A stretch of 64,000 nucleotides of DNA from NCBI GenBank assembly GCA_910589415.1, contig OU342633.1:16778858-16842857 (forward strand). Direction: 5' to 3'. The DNA is from Malachius bipustulatus (taxonomy: Eukaryota; Arthropoda; Insecta; Coleoptera; Melyridae). Positions 21,801 through 33,800 of this stretch are shown here, in pieces (within the stretch, counting starts at the first letter, position 1; each line of letters starts with the position of its first letter). Below the pieces are notes generated by a model. It worked only from the letters and a program-made list of their open reading frames with translations, was not told the DNA's origin and ran no database searches. Made by a program: the position numbers and the translations under genes.

Positions 21801-24800
21801 GCGTTACGCAGTTTCCGGCTTGAGCAGTGGAAGTTAACATGTAATGTGTATAGCTTAATTCGGGACCGGGAAAAATTTCCGTGATAGGCAGATTTCCGCC
21901 TTATTCAGTGTTCGTCTTATCCAGGTTTGACTGTATTAACATTTTTAGGTTAGGTGTTAACCATTCCGCCTTGGGCCTAGTTACCCTTCTCGAGACCAAG
22001 GGAGCATGTCTGTTGAACAGCTGTAGAATCAGGTTATTGAAGATTTCTATTTTAGTGTCAATATTATCTTCGTATATTATATCTACCCATGGCATATTCG
22101 CCATATCTTCCGAAAATATTTCGTAGTTCAGTTTGTTAAAGTCTCTATAAGAGATATATCTAGGAGACATTTTGCTCTTTGGTATAACGAAGTCCCCAAA
22201 TGCCAGATGGTGGTCAGAAATACTATTGTCAATTGTACCACAATTATTTACAGTCAAGGTTTTTGAAACAAAAATAGGATCTATCAACGTGCTTGAACTC
22301 CTTGTCACTCTAGTAGGTTCATTAGGTATTTGAATCAAATTGAATGAATCTAAACATGATGTGACGATTTTTCTGACGATTTTATGATAAACCCCCAGGT
22401 GCAAACACTTAGTAAATGCGAGAGAAAAGGCAAGTATACTCAACGATTAATAAATAAAAGAGTGAATGAAAAACACGTGTCTGTGCTTGTTCTGGTACTC
22501 TGGTTGGCTCTGTTGTTATTTGTGTGGAGGCTCTCTTGATTGGAGTTTCGGGCACTGCCAGCATGACAACTGTTAAGGCGATGGAGGAATACTCCGACCC
22601 ATTTAACAGGCTAGTAATTGCACTTTATGTGCTTTATACTTATACTCATTCGACCTACATTCACTCTTTTATTTACTTAATAAATGCCTGAGTATACTTA
22701 ATAAGATGATAAATAATTAGATAGGTAACCTACCATTTTCCAAAGATCAAACTGCAAACTGATAATAATAATCATTAATCCTTCTTCGTTTGGCTTGAAA
22801 CTAATATTTAATGGGTTTTATAGTTTCAACAATTCAATAAAATTCATGTTAACTGGAATATCTCTTAAAATATGAGATGATAAGCCCTATATTCAAGAAA
22901 CACAAAACTAATTTTGAAAATCTACACTTTATTTCAGCAAAACTGTCAAACTGATACTGAGAAATTGAAAGTAAGAAGACCACATTTTTTGTGAATTGAA
23001 AAAAACAAGAAGAAGGCAATGCGGTCAGTTTATAATTTTACAAACCAAAATTTTCATTTTACAGTTTTACAGACTCACTCTAAGACATTAAATTTTTTTT
23101 CCAGGGCCTACCTAAAATAAGTTTTCATTTGCTCACGCGATATAAATCACATCAATTGGAATAGCGGCGTTTGTCATCCATTAATCTATCATTTGAGCCT
23201 TTTGCGCTCATATGTTGTAAAGCTTGTGTATCTCCATCAGGGAATTTAACCATATAACTCTAGAATGTAGCACTAGATAAAGTTGCAACAAGATTTGTAT
23301 TTTTCACCTTTTGTAGTTTTCACAAGTTTATCAAAATCGCTCTATATAAAAAGTATTCTGTGTAAGCTTGAACTATACTCACAGTGAACCCCCTGTAATT
23401 GTTAGCATCGAATGTGGATCTGGCATGGTTGGCCTTTCTGGTCTCCTTCAGCACCTCCAGCGAAGGTGGTTTGATATAGATGACATACGGTCTCAGCTGG
23501 GGCGTGCGTAGCATCTGGAGAGCCTGGTAGTGGGGGGCGAGGACACACACGTTCCCTGCAGCAACAATGGCACGTACACTCTCAGCGCTTGTGCCATATA
23601 AGTTGCCCTTGTATTCGCCGTGCTCGATCAGCCGCGAAGCCTGGATGTCTTCTTCCAGACGAGCGCGTGTTGTAAAGTAATACTCTTTGCCGTTGATCTC
23701 ACCAGGACGAATTGGGCGGGAAGTGTCTGTAAGAGTAGAAGCAAGAAATTTACATGATACTGTATTTTATAGTCGGATTCAGTCTAAATAGTCCCATGTA
23801 TGAAAATAGTCCCACTGTAATTAAAATAAATCCGTACTCACAAGGTGTAGGTGTCCTATATTTCTCGGGATCAGTATCGACCAGCCGTCTCTTAAGCTCA
23901 TTCCTACCAACACCCGGAGCTCCGATAAGAACGATGGGACGATGAAGGCCAGGGCGGGGGTACAGTTTGGCGACCTCTTCATATGTGGCCACTTGCTCTC
24001 GGTCAAAGTCCTCCCTCTCAGCTGTTTCATACATTATGATTTTGGTCTTCGGTGCTCCAGAAGTGCAGGTAGAGATTGCGGGAGGCGAAGGGTCACCTGG
24101 CGAGCGAGGTGGTGAAGGGCGACAAGCAGTAAGCACTGGCAATGAGCCGCACAGATCTGACACGTAACACAAGAAACTTATAATAGAGCACTGGAGTTAA
24201 GACTTAAAGGATTCCACAGAATCCTTATGGACATTGGCTCCCGGTCAAATTTGTTGTCACTTTGGGGATCGGTAGTGATCGATGAGTAAATCAGAAGTCT
24301 CTATGGGCATAAGCCCACAGTAACTCGTGTTCTCGAGATATTCACCTCTGAAGATTAATTTTCTCTATCACGACAGCCATGCATATATTTTTAAATGTCG
24401 CACCCTGCCAATATTTTTTTTAATTGGAGATTGAAAACCTGCTTTCTGTTGCTGTAGTTACATTTGAAATCTGCCGAGTCCATTTTTGAGAATATCAGGA
24501 AAAAGTTTTCAATTTATGGTGGTATTTTTGTAATAGCCTTGGCTGTGACTTTTTATTGTTAAAGGTAATTACGAAAATGATAACACAAAATGAAAACTTG
24601 TTCCTGATTTCTTCGAAAATGACTCAACAGACCCAAAATGTAAGTACAGCAACAGAAGCAGCTTTTCAATCTTAACAAATGATCCGTCTAACATTTCTCT
24701 CTAAAACAATTAGGATGGCCAATAGTTAAACATTGCGCCATGAATGCAAAGGACAGAGAATTTTTTTCCATGACAGAAAAAATCATTATTCAGAGGTGAG

Positions 24801-27800
24801 TATCTCTAGAAATCGAGTTTTTTTTTGGGCTTATTCCCATGGACACTTCTGATCTTCTCATAGAACCCCAAAATTAGACAAATTTGACTGGTAGTCAATT
24901 TCCATAAGGATTTTGCCGAGCCATTTATCCATTCAATTATTGACCTTTTAAAAATATTGACAAAGTAAACCAAAAAATAACTACCAAGGTGAAGAAGCAA
25001 TGTAAAAACAAGGAAAAATAAATGTTCCAAGGCAAAGGATTAATTACCTATTGAAAGCTATGACTATTACAACTACTATAAATTAAAACTTATGTACCTT
25101 CTTCAGTTTCTTTTGCCTGGGTTCTTTCATAAAGAATTCGTCTTTCTTGCAAAGCTCTGCTTGGAATCAAACCAGCCCTCATGTTTCTATCACCTTCTTT
25201 ACGAGCTTGCCACCTGTAAAGGAATATATTGTTTTTGAATGCAGTTAAAAAAAATAAATAAAACTTTTTGTTAAACATAATTTCTCTCATCCTTACAAGA
25301 AGAAAAATAATTTTACTCACCAGTAAGCATCGTCCTGAGAGACGATATGTAAAACATCCCCTTTTCTAAAATCCAAGCCAGCTTCCTTACAAGGAATATA
25401 GGGATCGTTTTCTGGATTATAATCAAAATGAGCTCGCACTCTAACTTTGCTCTCTCTAAGATGTGCTTTACTGTCAGCTGGAACTAGTTTGAATGTAATT
25501 GTTCCCTCTGAATTTTGCTAAAAAATACAAATATGGTAACTGAATTAATAAGGAAAACAAAATGAGGTTGCAAAAATTAAAAACTATAATTATTATTAAT
25601 TTTTTTTTAGAAATAAGTGTCAAAAAAACAATGCAGATAATAACCAGTAAATAATAGTATATTGTGAAACAAGCAGTATATTTCGCACTAGTACCGCATA
25701 GTTCACACTATACTTTTTCTACAAGAAAAACGAGACAATTTTTCATTCAATTAAACGGTGTTGTATTAATATTACTCAAGCTAACTGAAATCATTCATAT
25801 CACTTTAACTCTGCCACTAATATCTCAATTCACTTACAAATTGTACATTTAAAATTAATTTTTAAAATTAATAACAATATTCATTATTATGTATTAATAA
25901 TTACATGATTATTATCTCTGATCCTAAAAACAATAAACACCCCATGATCGACAGATCGAATATTAAAGTATAATTGACTGGTCAGTGGTTCAGCTCATTG
26001 CGAGTGCACGAAAATTGACAGATATGTTTACCTATAATTTAATAGAGTTGCGCGTGTGTGGTACCCATTTCCCTGATTGAACTGATTTTAGAATTTTATA
26101 ATACCTGCCCTCCCAATTCGGTTAAACTGTGTCTTGAGTGTACTAGTAAATAATACTTATAAATAAATCAGCGTAATAATGTATTTCATTATGTGATTTC
26201 ATTCTAAAAGTAAATACTGTTTTAAAAGCGACTGCTTTACCCACCCACTATTATTATTATAATAATTGTCATCGAATGTTGTCTATTTTATAAATCTTAC
26301 ATAGTGTTTAGTCTGTGGTTTGGACTATTGATGGCTACTTGTTATACTTCAACGTCACAGTCATAACTACAAAACTGTATGGTAATGAATTTTATGCGTA
26401 TGCCTTATGTCACTTTCCCGTACATTTTTATAAACATGAGAAATCTTATAGTTTGCGAACAAATAACGAATAACAAAAATAACAAATTATCAAACAACAT
26501 TTCCTTAGTTACCCTCCCCTGGCCAACTATCTCTCTCATGTTTCTTATTTTCTGTATTAAATTAACAATCTTTTCTATAAAGTTCTCTTCAAGTGTGTCC
26601 CTAGATAGGTGAAAAGACTAACAAAATATAAAAAATTCTCGACTTGAATTTTCATTTTTTGGGGTCAAGCCCTGCTTGATTATACAATTTTTAGATTAAA
26701 TATGTATTTTCTAACATAATTTAGTTTTGAAAAAATCAAGTAGTGCCTTGAAGATTTGAAAATAAAATTCATTAATTTTTAACAAAAATTTCTTGGATTT
26801 TTGAAAGAAACAATAAAGAAATGAAAAATCATAACTGAAGTATATGATTTTGAAATTTGGTGCAGAGGTCTAAATGTTGATTCTAAACAACTTTTCGTTG
26901 TAATTGCTACTTAAACTGCACTTTTCTCCAGAGAAAAAAGTTTTTTTTTGAAAATTTCCAAGGTATTGCCCACAGTAGAAGCTCGATTATCCGAAGTAAT
27001 GTGGACATTTTTTGTTCGATTGGAATATGTTCTTCAATTATTGGTGAAGTACGCATATAGAGTAGTTTTTCCAAAATCTTGTAGGTGACACTCTTTTCTT
27101 CCCGTTTCTTTGGAGGAGACATCCTCTCACTTGTACTTGATGTAGGATTATCCATAATGGCACTTGAAACCGTTTGCAGGATGAAAATGGAAAGCCAAAA
27201 ATAATTTCAAAATTCTGAAAAGGATGTCTGTTCTCTAAAAAGAACTGAAATGGGCTTAAAAAAAAACTTATTTGGTTTTGAAATGGGTTTTAAAGAACTT
27301 ATTTAGAACAACTTATAGGGTTTTGGAAATACAGCTTGACAAGAATATCTTGGCGGTTGTTAAAGGAGAGAGAGGTTCTAGAACGAGACAGAAAATCACC
27401 CCACCACCTTATCTGTTTTAGTACATTCTATGTAATAAATTTTGTAAAATGTTGATACTTGACATTTAAATTTTATTATGAACTAGAAGCTAATTTGGCT
27501 GCGTTCAATTAATATGAAAAAATGAAAATCTAAAATAAACACGGGAGTTTTAGTTAGAATTATTTAATTATTACTATCATCATAAAATATATTTAATTAT
27601 CACTAAGTATCATTATCAGAATAGTTCTCTTCGTCACTATCATTATATCTTCATCGTCGTTATTAATGCCTCCCAGTTGAATAATTAGATCCCCCACTAT
27701 AATATCCTTCTCTGGCCATTAACTCGTTCTCTTGAAAACTTCTGACACTTGGGCTTTACCACAGCCATACGATATTTATTTATTTATTTTAACTCGTTCT

Positions 27801-30800
27801 CAATTTTTTTGTTGGTTGAATGGTCAAACTTGGCATTCCACTGCTCAGCCGTATAACCACAAAAAAACTCGTCACATAAATTCTGTACATTTTCAAACTT
27901 TTGGGTGATATTTCTGTCTGCTACATAGTGCTTCATATCCGCCCAAACCAACTCGGTAGGATTAGAGATCTGGGTGGTAAGGAGGCAGTCGCAAAACATC
28001 ATGTCTTCTCATAATTTCATCAATTTCGTAGGTTTTGAAATTCGGCTTATTCGATTTCATGAGGTCATACAATTATTCTGGTTTATGGAAATCCGTATTA
28101 AATGGTATTTGCTTTTGTTGTAACCACTGCTGCATATCTGATTTTCTTGAAGCAGAGTTAGGTGGTTTGTCTAACTGCACATTATGATATGGCGCGGTAA
28201 ATTTGGAATATGCTTGGTCTCCATCCATTTTTCGTAGTTGGAATAATTCATATCGTCGTGATATTCGTCTTCGACTTAAATCGCACGTAAGCATTAGGAA
28301 TAAAACCAGTTTCTCCACCCGCGTGAGTGATTACCATCCGTTGTCCTTTGAAGGCGGGTTGCGACAAAACTTCTCCACTGGCGTCGCTCCACGCTTTTTG
28401 ATGAGCATGAGAAGAATGGATATACGTTTCATTCATGTACAATATATTTCTACCTTCGATTTATAATTTCTCATCCTTCTAAGAAACTTATTAAGACGCA
28501 AATATCGCACTTCTTGCTTTTCCATCAAAATTTTTCTATTAGTTCTTGTTTTTCTCCACCGAAAGCCCAGTTTATGGATAACCTTTCTGACACTTTTCCT
28601 TGATCCATTTTCTCGTTATCTTTTGTAAATTTTGCAGTCATCCTCTTGAGCGTTGGAGTAATTTTTTCGGCTGTATGAAAATTGTGTATAATTCGACGCA
28701 GTAAACATTGATCAAAGTCATCCAAGTTGGTTTTTGTTGCTAATTTAGTTCTTTTTTTACCAGGAGAAGTAAATTTATCCGTTTGGCCATCGATGATTTT
28801 GGTTGTTTCCACCACTATCCTTTGAACAGTCCGTTCACTAATGCCTGTCGCAGCAGCAACCCGTTTTTGAACTTGATTCATTGGTAAAATAGGACCAAGT
28901 ATTTTTAGATTCACCAAGAAAATATTTATAAACGTTATTAATAATTTCACGGCTTTGACCGGAAAGGGTTTTATTAGCAACTTAGCTTTTAAAATTTGCC
29001 ATTTCAGAAGCTTGCACTACGTTTGCAATAATTAACTGTCACAAACATAATAAAATATAAACGTCAAGTATCAATGTCAAAACATTGTTCAAAATTTATT
29101 ATACATCAAAATTTATTACATGGAATGTACTAAAACAGATAAGGTGGTGGGGTGATTTTATGTCTCGTTCTAGGACCTCTCTCTCCTTTAACAACCGCCA
29201 AGATATTCTTGTCGAGCAGTAACTGATTATAAAACTGATGTGTCACATTCGATGCTGACATTGTAAACAATAATGACATGTAATGAAGTCGTGTAATTTC
29301 GCCTTCATTTTACAACAATTAGCAAATAGAAATAGATTCAATTTTATAAAAATCCAATAATAATTATTTCTGATCGATCCTGTAAAATCAAAGACGCATT
29401 AAATTTTATAGATAAGCCCGGTTGTTGTTTAAATTCACGAAGTTTTGAGATTTTTTATGCATTCGCAAATTTTAGTGGTACCTAATTCGGTGCATTTTAG
29501 AGTCAATTCATGACAGTAATCAACCAGAGTCAACGTAAAAACGCCGATTACCATTTTTTCTTCGCGATAGCCACCGAAAAATAAGATAGGGAGAGTATAA
29601 ATACGGGCGCATTTTGAACGCTCAGTCTCTCTTTTTCTCCGACGACGTTCCCGCTAGTTGCCGAACCGTTGAACTAGAATAGAGTCCCGCTGTGAACCAG
29701 AAGTAAAGTTTTTTTTGAGAAGACCCTCGTACCCCCCGTAACCGCCCGTCAACCGATACCGAGGTAGGTGCCCGATTTAATTCTCGTAATTCGCCGTAGA
29801 TATCCTAATCCTGTTCATACCCGCTCTCCGGTTATTCCCGACGCCCATCGCCACCCTCGAAGGTCATAGAAAGGTCCGCTAGTACTTCTAGACGTAAGAT
29901 AGGCAGTAAAAGCGGTTCCCTCTGTGACTGGGAAGCTGAGACCGGCGATTAACCCCGTACCTAATTGATTTCCATCATAACCGACTCTCCCAGATCTCTC
30001 ACCACACCCCCGCACCATAATCCGTGTAGTTAGGTAACCACATCCCAATTAGAGGCATCTAGTCCTATGAATTCAATTACTATTTTGTCAAATTAGCCCC
30101 GTTGATCTCATTCACTCACTCATGACCGTTGATCCCCGATAAAGCTTGATTTTTACCGCAGCCCTTCAGAGCATTAAGTCACCCTCCATAATTATTTGGG
30201 TTAGGGAAGTGTATTATATTAATTTCATTGTTTATTGTTTTGCATTTAATCACCGTTATTTTACTATTCCGAGGGATATTAATTTATTTTTCTCAAATTG
30301 CGTTAACATTAATTTATTATTCGAAATAATATTATTTTATGTAAATAAAGCCTTATTATTAATTATACCTGAACGAGTTCATCATTATTTCACACCGATC
30401 CTCATAATTATATTTTATTTAATGAACCTGCCATATCCCGAGATCCCCCGCACCACCGCATTCTCATAAATAAGCCTCGCTCATCTGTGCCTACCGTCGG
30501 CCCCAGCACCAACACCAGTACCGTGTATCTGACGCTCCAACCGCCCGTCGAGCCGAGCGCAACGGCACAGACCGCCGGCAGGAATACGTAGGTAGGTATC
30601 TCGACCGACTGCCACCAGCACCAGCACCGATCTCGCATCAACTCGCTTACAGCTACGCTCGTATAAAGGGAAGCCCGGCATTTCTTCGAGGGGGCGCCTA
30701 AAGACCGCTCTCCCGAACACCATTGTACCGGCGATAACTCCAAACGACCCCTGGCTTTCCTCTCTTCTTCACTGAGCTATCCTAGGGACCAAGATACGGC

Positions 30801-33800
30801 AACGTATCGTTTTATGTGACCTCAGGTAATTGGGAATACAAATTAGCGAGAAGAATTCCCCGGGGGAGCACACCTCCAAAAAAAAGCTGGCGCCCGAGCA
30901 ACCCGTGGTAACACCGACGTAACCGTAACCGTGAAGATTCCCAGAAGCCGGAGTTCGTCACATAAACTCTGGCGCCCGAGCAGGGACATGAAGTTTTCAA
31001 AAATAGAGCAGACCTGAAGATTCCGAAGACATAGAGCAGGGACCTGAAGAAGTTTCCGTTTTTTTTTGCCGTTTTTGAAGCCAACCAGTACCGTAATAGT
31101 TTATCCGATTATTAGTGGAGCCCGATTTATTTCACCCGTCTCATCCGCTTGTCTTTGCCTTTCATTTTTTGAAAGGCAATAATAAAGTCCGTCGGAGATG
31201 TCGAAGAACGAAGGAGAAGAAGACCAGCTAGGCGCCTGTGGGACCACCGTTGAAACCAGCTCCGAATCCGACCCGTTCAATTGCCTGGCTGATCCCGAAG
31301 CCCCGGAAATCCGCACTTCATGGATCTACAAGCTGAAAAAGGACGAGTTGGACCGAGAGTTGGCGAAGTTGGGTCGCCCACACGAAGGGACCGTCGAGGA
31401 GAAACGTCGGCTGTTGGCAGGGTGGTTCAAGTCGCTCACGGGGTCCCGTCCGAACCCCCCGGCTAAGAGCGAGACCACCGCCCCCGAGCACGCCGCCCCT
31501 CCGATATCGGCAACCGTCATGACGCCAACTGTGACAACGTGGACGGCTCCCAAGTTTGTACCGGCATCAGCAGCGGCATATCCCCTCGCCTGGACCGCAC
31601 CAGCCAGTCAACCGCCGCCGCCCCCGACCATGCTTCCGCCGCCCGTCACGCAGACGTGCGTACCGACCTCCGCATCGACGCATCACTTCACGGGGACCGC
31701 ACCGGCCAGTCAACCGCCGCCGCCCCCGACCATGCTTCCGCCACCCAGCATGCGGCCGTTCACTCCTCCTACTTCGACGTTCTATACGCTCCCCCTTCAC
31801 GTCCCCGCTGGTGGACAACCAGCCCGAAGCAGAGCCGAACCAATGGAACCACCGAATGTGACGTCATGGAGCCTGAGATACGACGGCCGAAGTGACGCCG
31901 CCGACTTCCTGGAAAGGTTGGAAGAACTCCGGGAGATATACGGGGTGAGCGAAGCACGCATGCTCCACGCCATGCCCCTCCTATTAGAAGGCGAGTGTTT
32001 AGCCTGGTACCGCAACAACTCAATGGTGATGACGACGTGGTCCGGCTTTCTCCAAGCGTTCCGTAATTATTTTCAGAGGAACGATTATTTATTCCACCTG
32101 GAGGCCGAGATCAGCCGCCGTGTCCAGGGGCCCTACGAAGATGTGCTCCAGTATATCACCGCGATGCAGACGCTGTGTAGGCGTCACGGAGCCATCTCGC
32201 CTCATCGCGAGCTCGACTGGGTTAAGCGGAACCTCAGGCCCGAACTCAAACAGCTGCTCTGGAGCCGGAGATACGAAGACGTTCGAGCCTTGATGGAGGA
32301 CGCCAAAACCGCACAAGAGGTCCTGGCCGAGCTCCGCTCCGCCTCCTCCGCCGCCGCCCGCAGCATCGCCGCCCCCAAAGCCGCCGCCCCTGTCGCCGCC
32401 GCCCCCGACACTGCCGCCGCCAACCGCTCCCGGCAGGCAAGGGAAGAGTGGCAACCGCGCAGCCGCCAGGAACGAACACCTTCACCACCTCGGCGGGCAA
32501 TCGAGGACAGCAAAACCGCTCTCGTGCCCGCGGAAAGAAAGGTCGTCCGATTCACCCCGCCTACCCTAGGTCGAGACAACTCCAGAGCGATCTGCTGGCG
32601 CTGTGGGGAGGCTGGCCACTACCGCAGCCAGTGTACAGGGCAACCGAAGCTGTTCTGCTCCCGTTGCGAGCGGCCCGGAATATTGTCCAGAGAGTGCGAC
32701 TGTCCGCATCCGGGAAACGAGATGCGGGGCGGGTAAATACGCCGGTACAACGGATACCCGCCCCGAATAACCGAAAAGCCCCATCCGCCGCCGTCACCGC
32801 CGCCGCCCCCATCGATACCGCCGCTGCCGTCACCGCCGCCCCCATCGACACCTCCGCCGCCGCCCCATCGGCCGACGCCGCCCCCATAGCCACCCCCGGT
32901 ACCGCCGCCGCCAACAGCTTAGATCCAGAAACCAGACCGTTCTTGATTGTGAGCATAAAGGGGAAAAAGTTCGAAGCGCTCATCGACACCGGGGCGACTC
33001 GCTCATTTATAGGCCAGAGGGTGATACAACATTGCCGAGAGAAAGGAGTCCGTGTCCGTAAGTACCAGGGGACATCGGCACGAGTCGCCGACGGCACCTC
33101 GGTGCCGATCCGAGAGAAGTTCCTGCTAGACCTAATCATCGGCCAAGAGAAGTTGCAGGTAGCAGGCCTGGCATTGCCGACGTCGCCGGTGGACCTAGTC
33201 CTAGGTATGGACACATTGGGCTACACCGATTTTTCGCTGGACCTGGGTACGCGAGAGGCGCGTATCAAAGGCCAAAGATATCCTCTCCGCGCCCCACCGA
33301 TGGGAAACGACCGTCGGAAGGCGAGCGGCGTCGCCCAATTTCGCACGGCCGAATCAGGACTTATAGCGACGTTTGGCAACCACGCAGTTACCGCTCAAAA
33401 ACACCAGCACCATCAACTACCGACCGGCGAGACCGCCGCGCCGCTCCGGCCCCGGCCTGCCAACGCTGTCGGTGGAACGAATGACCGCTCGCTCACCGGC
33501 AGAAAAAGTAGCCAACCTCGCCGATCGAGAATGGTGACTGGGCCTGCCCCCGCCCTGAGTCAGCTACACCAGGGCAGGGTCCGACGATCAAGTACTGCTG
33601 CTGTGCCTAACGCGGAAACGATGCCTGCGCTCGGCGAGCGGCCGACAAAGCCTCGCAGGCGACGCAACCGACCCCGTGTCCGCTCGAAGGTGGCCCGGAG
33701 ACAACCGGCAAGCACCTCGCCCATACTAGGCGCTTCTGTACTAGGCGCTTCTGTAGCAGCAGCGCAGTCGACCGATATGGCGCCTATTGCGCCAGAGCCG

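Larger units (their letters stand above)
19100..22431 (-). mobile_element. Broken non-LTR retrotransposon, Jockey/CR1-like
   Basis: Minus-strand fragments run from the end of an apurinic endonuclease domain (22431) through a reverse transcriptase to its C-terminal region (19421). A short C-terminal piece lies on the opposite strand at 19162-19266. A pogo-like MITE (21161-21936) interrupts the linker between endonuclease and RT. A premature stop, a deletion and a 5' truncation make it inactive. Clade assignment between Jockey and CR1 is uncertain. Confidence 0.8.
27332..29218 (-). mobile_element. Tc1/IS630-like DNA transposon, degenerate
   Basis: Long inverted ends start near GACAAGAATATCTTGGCGG and run through GTTGTTAAAGGAGAGAGAGG to the CACCCCACCACCTTATCTG block, mirrored at 29110-29215. 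Minus-strand fragments inside encode a DDE transposase broken into at least three frames. The arms are about 100 bp and highly similar, so the ends are better preserved than the gene. Confidence 0.8.
29279..30962 (+). repeat. 5' LTR
   Basis: Begins TGTAATGAAGTCGTG and ends GGAGTTCGTCACA. It contains a TATA box and initiator (29596-29627), a poly(A) signal (30344-30349) and a PBS-like 13-mer in U5 (30888-30900). Predicted ORFs inside it recur identically in the 3' LTR and have no domains. Confidence 0.95.

Noticed and set aside
23754..24167. Plus-strand ORFs opposite the MPP7 HOOK/GK exon
   Set aside because: Antisense shadows of a conserved coding exon.
30146..30743. Several ORFs (80-111 codons) inside the 5' LTR
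   Set aside because: They recur in the 3' LTR only because the LTRs are duplicates. They overlap on both strands and have no domains.
31539..32579. Many long alternate-frame ORFs across gag
   Set aside because: These are shadows of the GC-rich, Pro/Ala-rich gag frame; they lack their own motifs.
32448..32711. ATG at 32448 as the start of the protease ORF
   Set aside because: It lies inside gag, and its translation before the slippery site has no domain. The frameshift signal at 32712 explains expression better.
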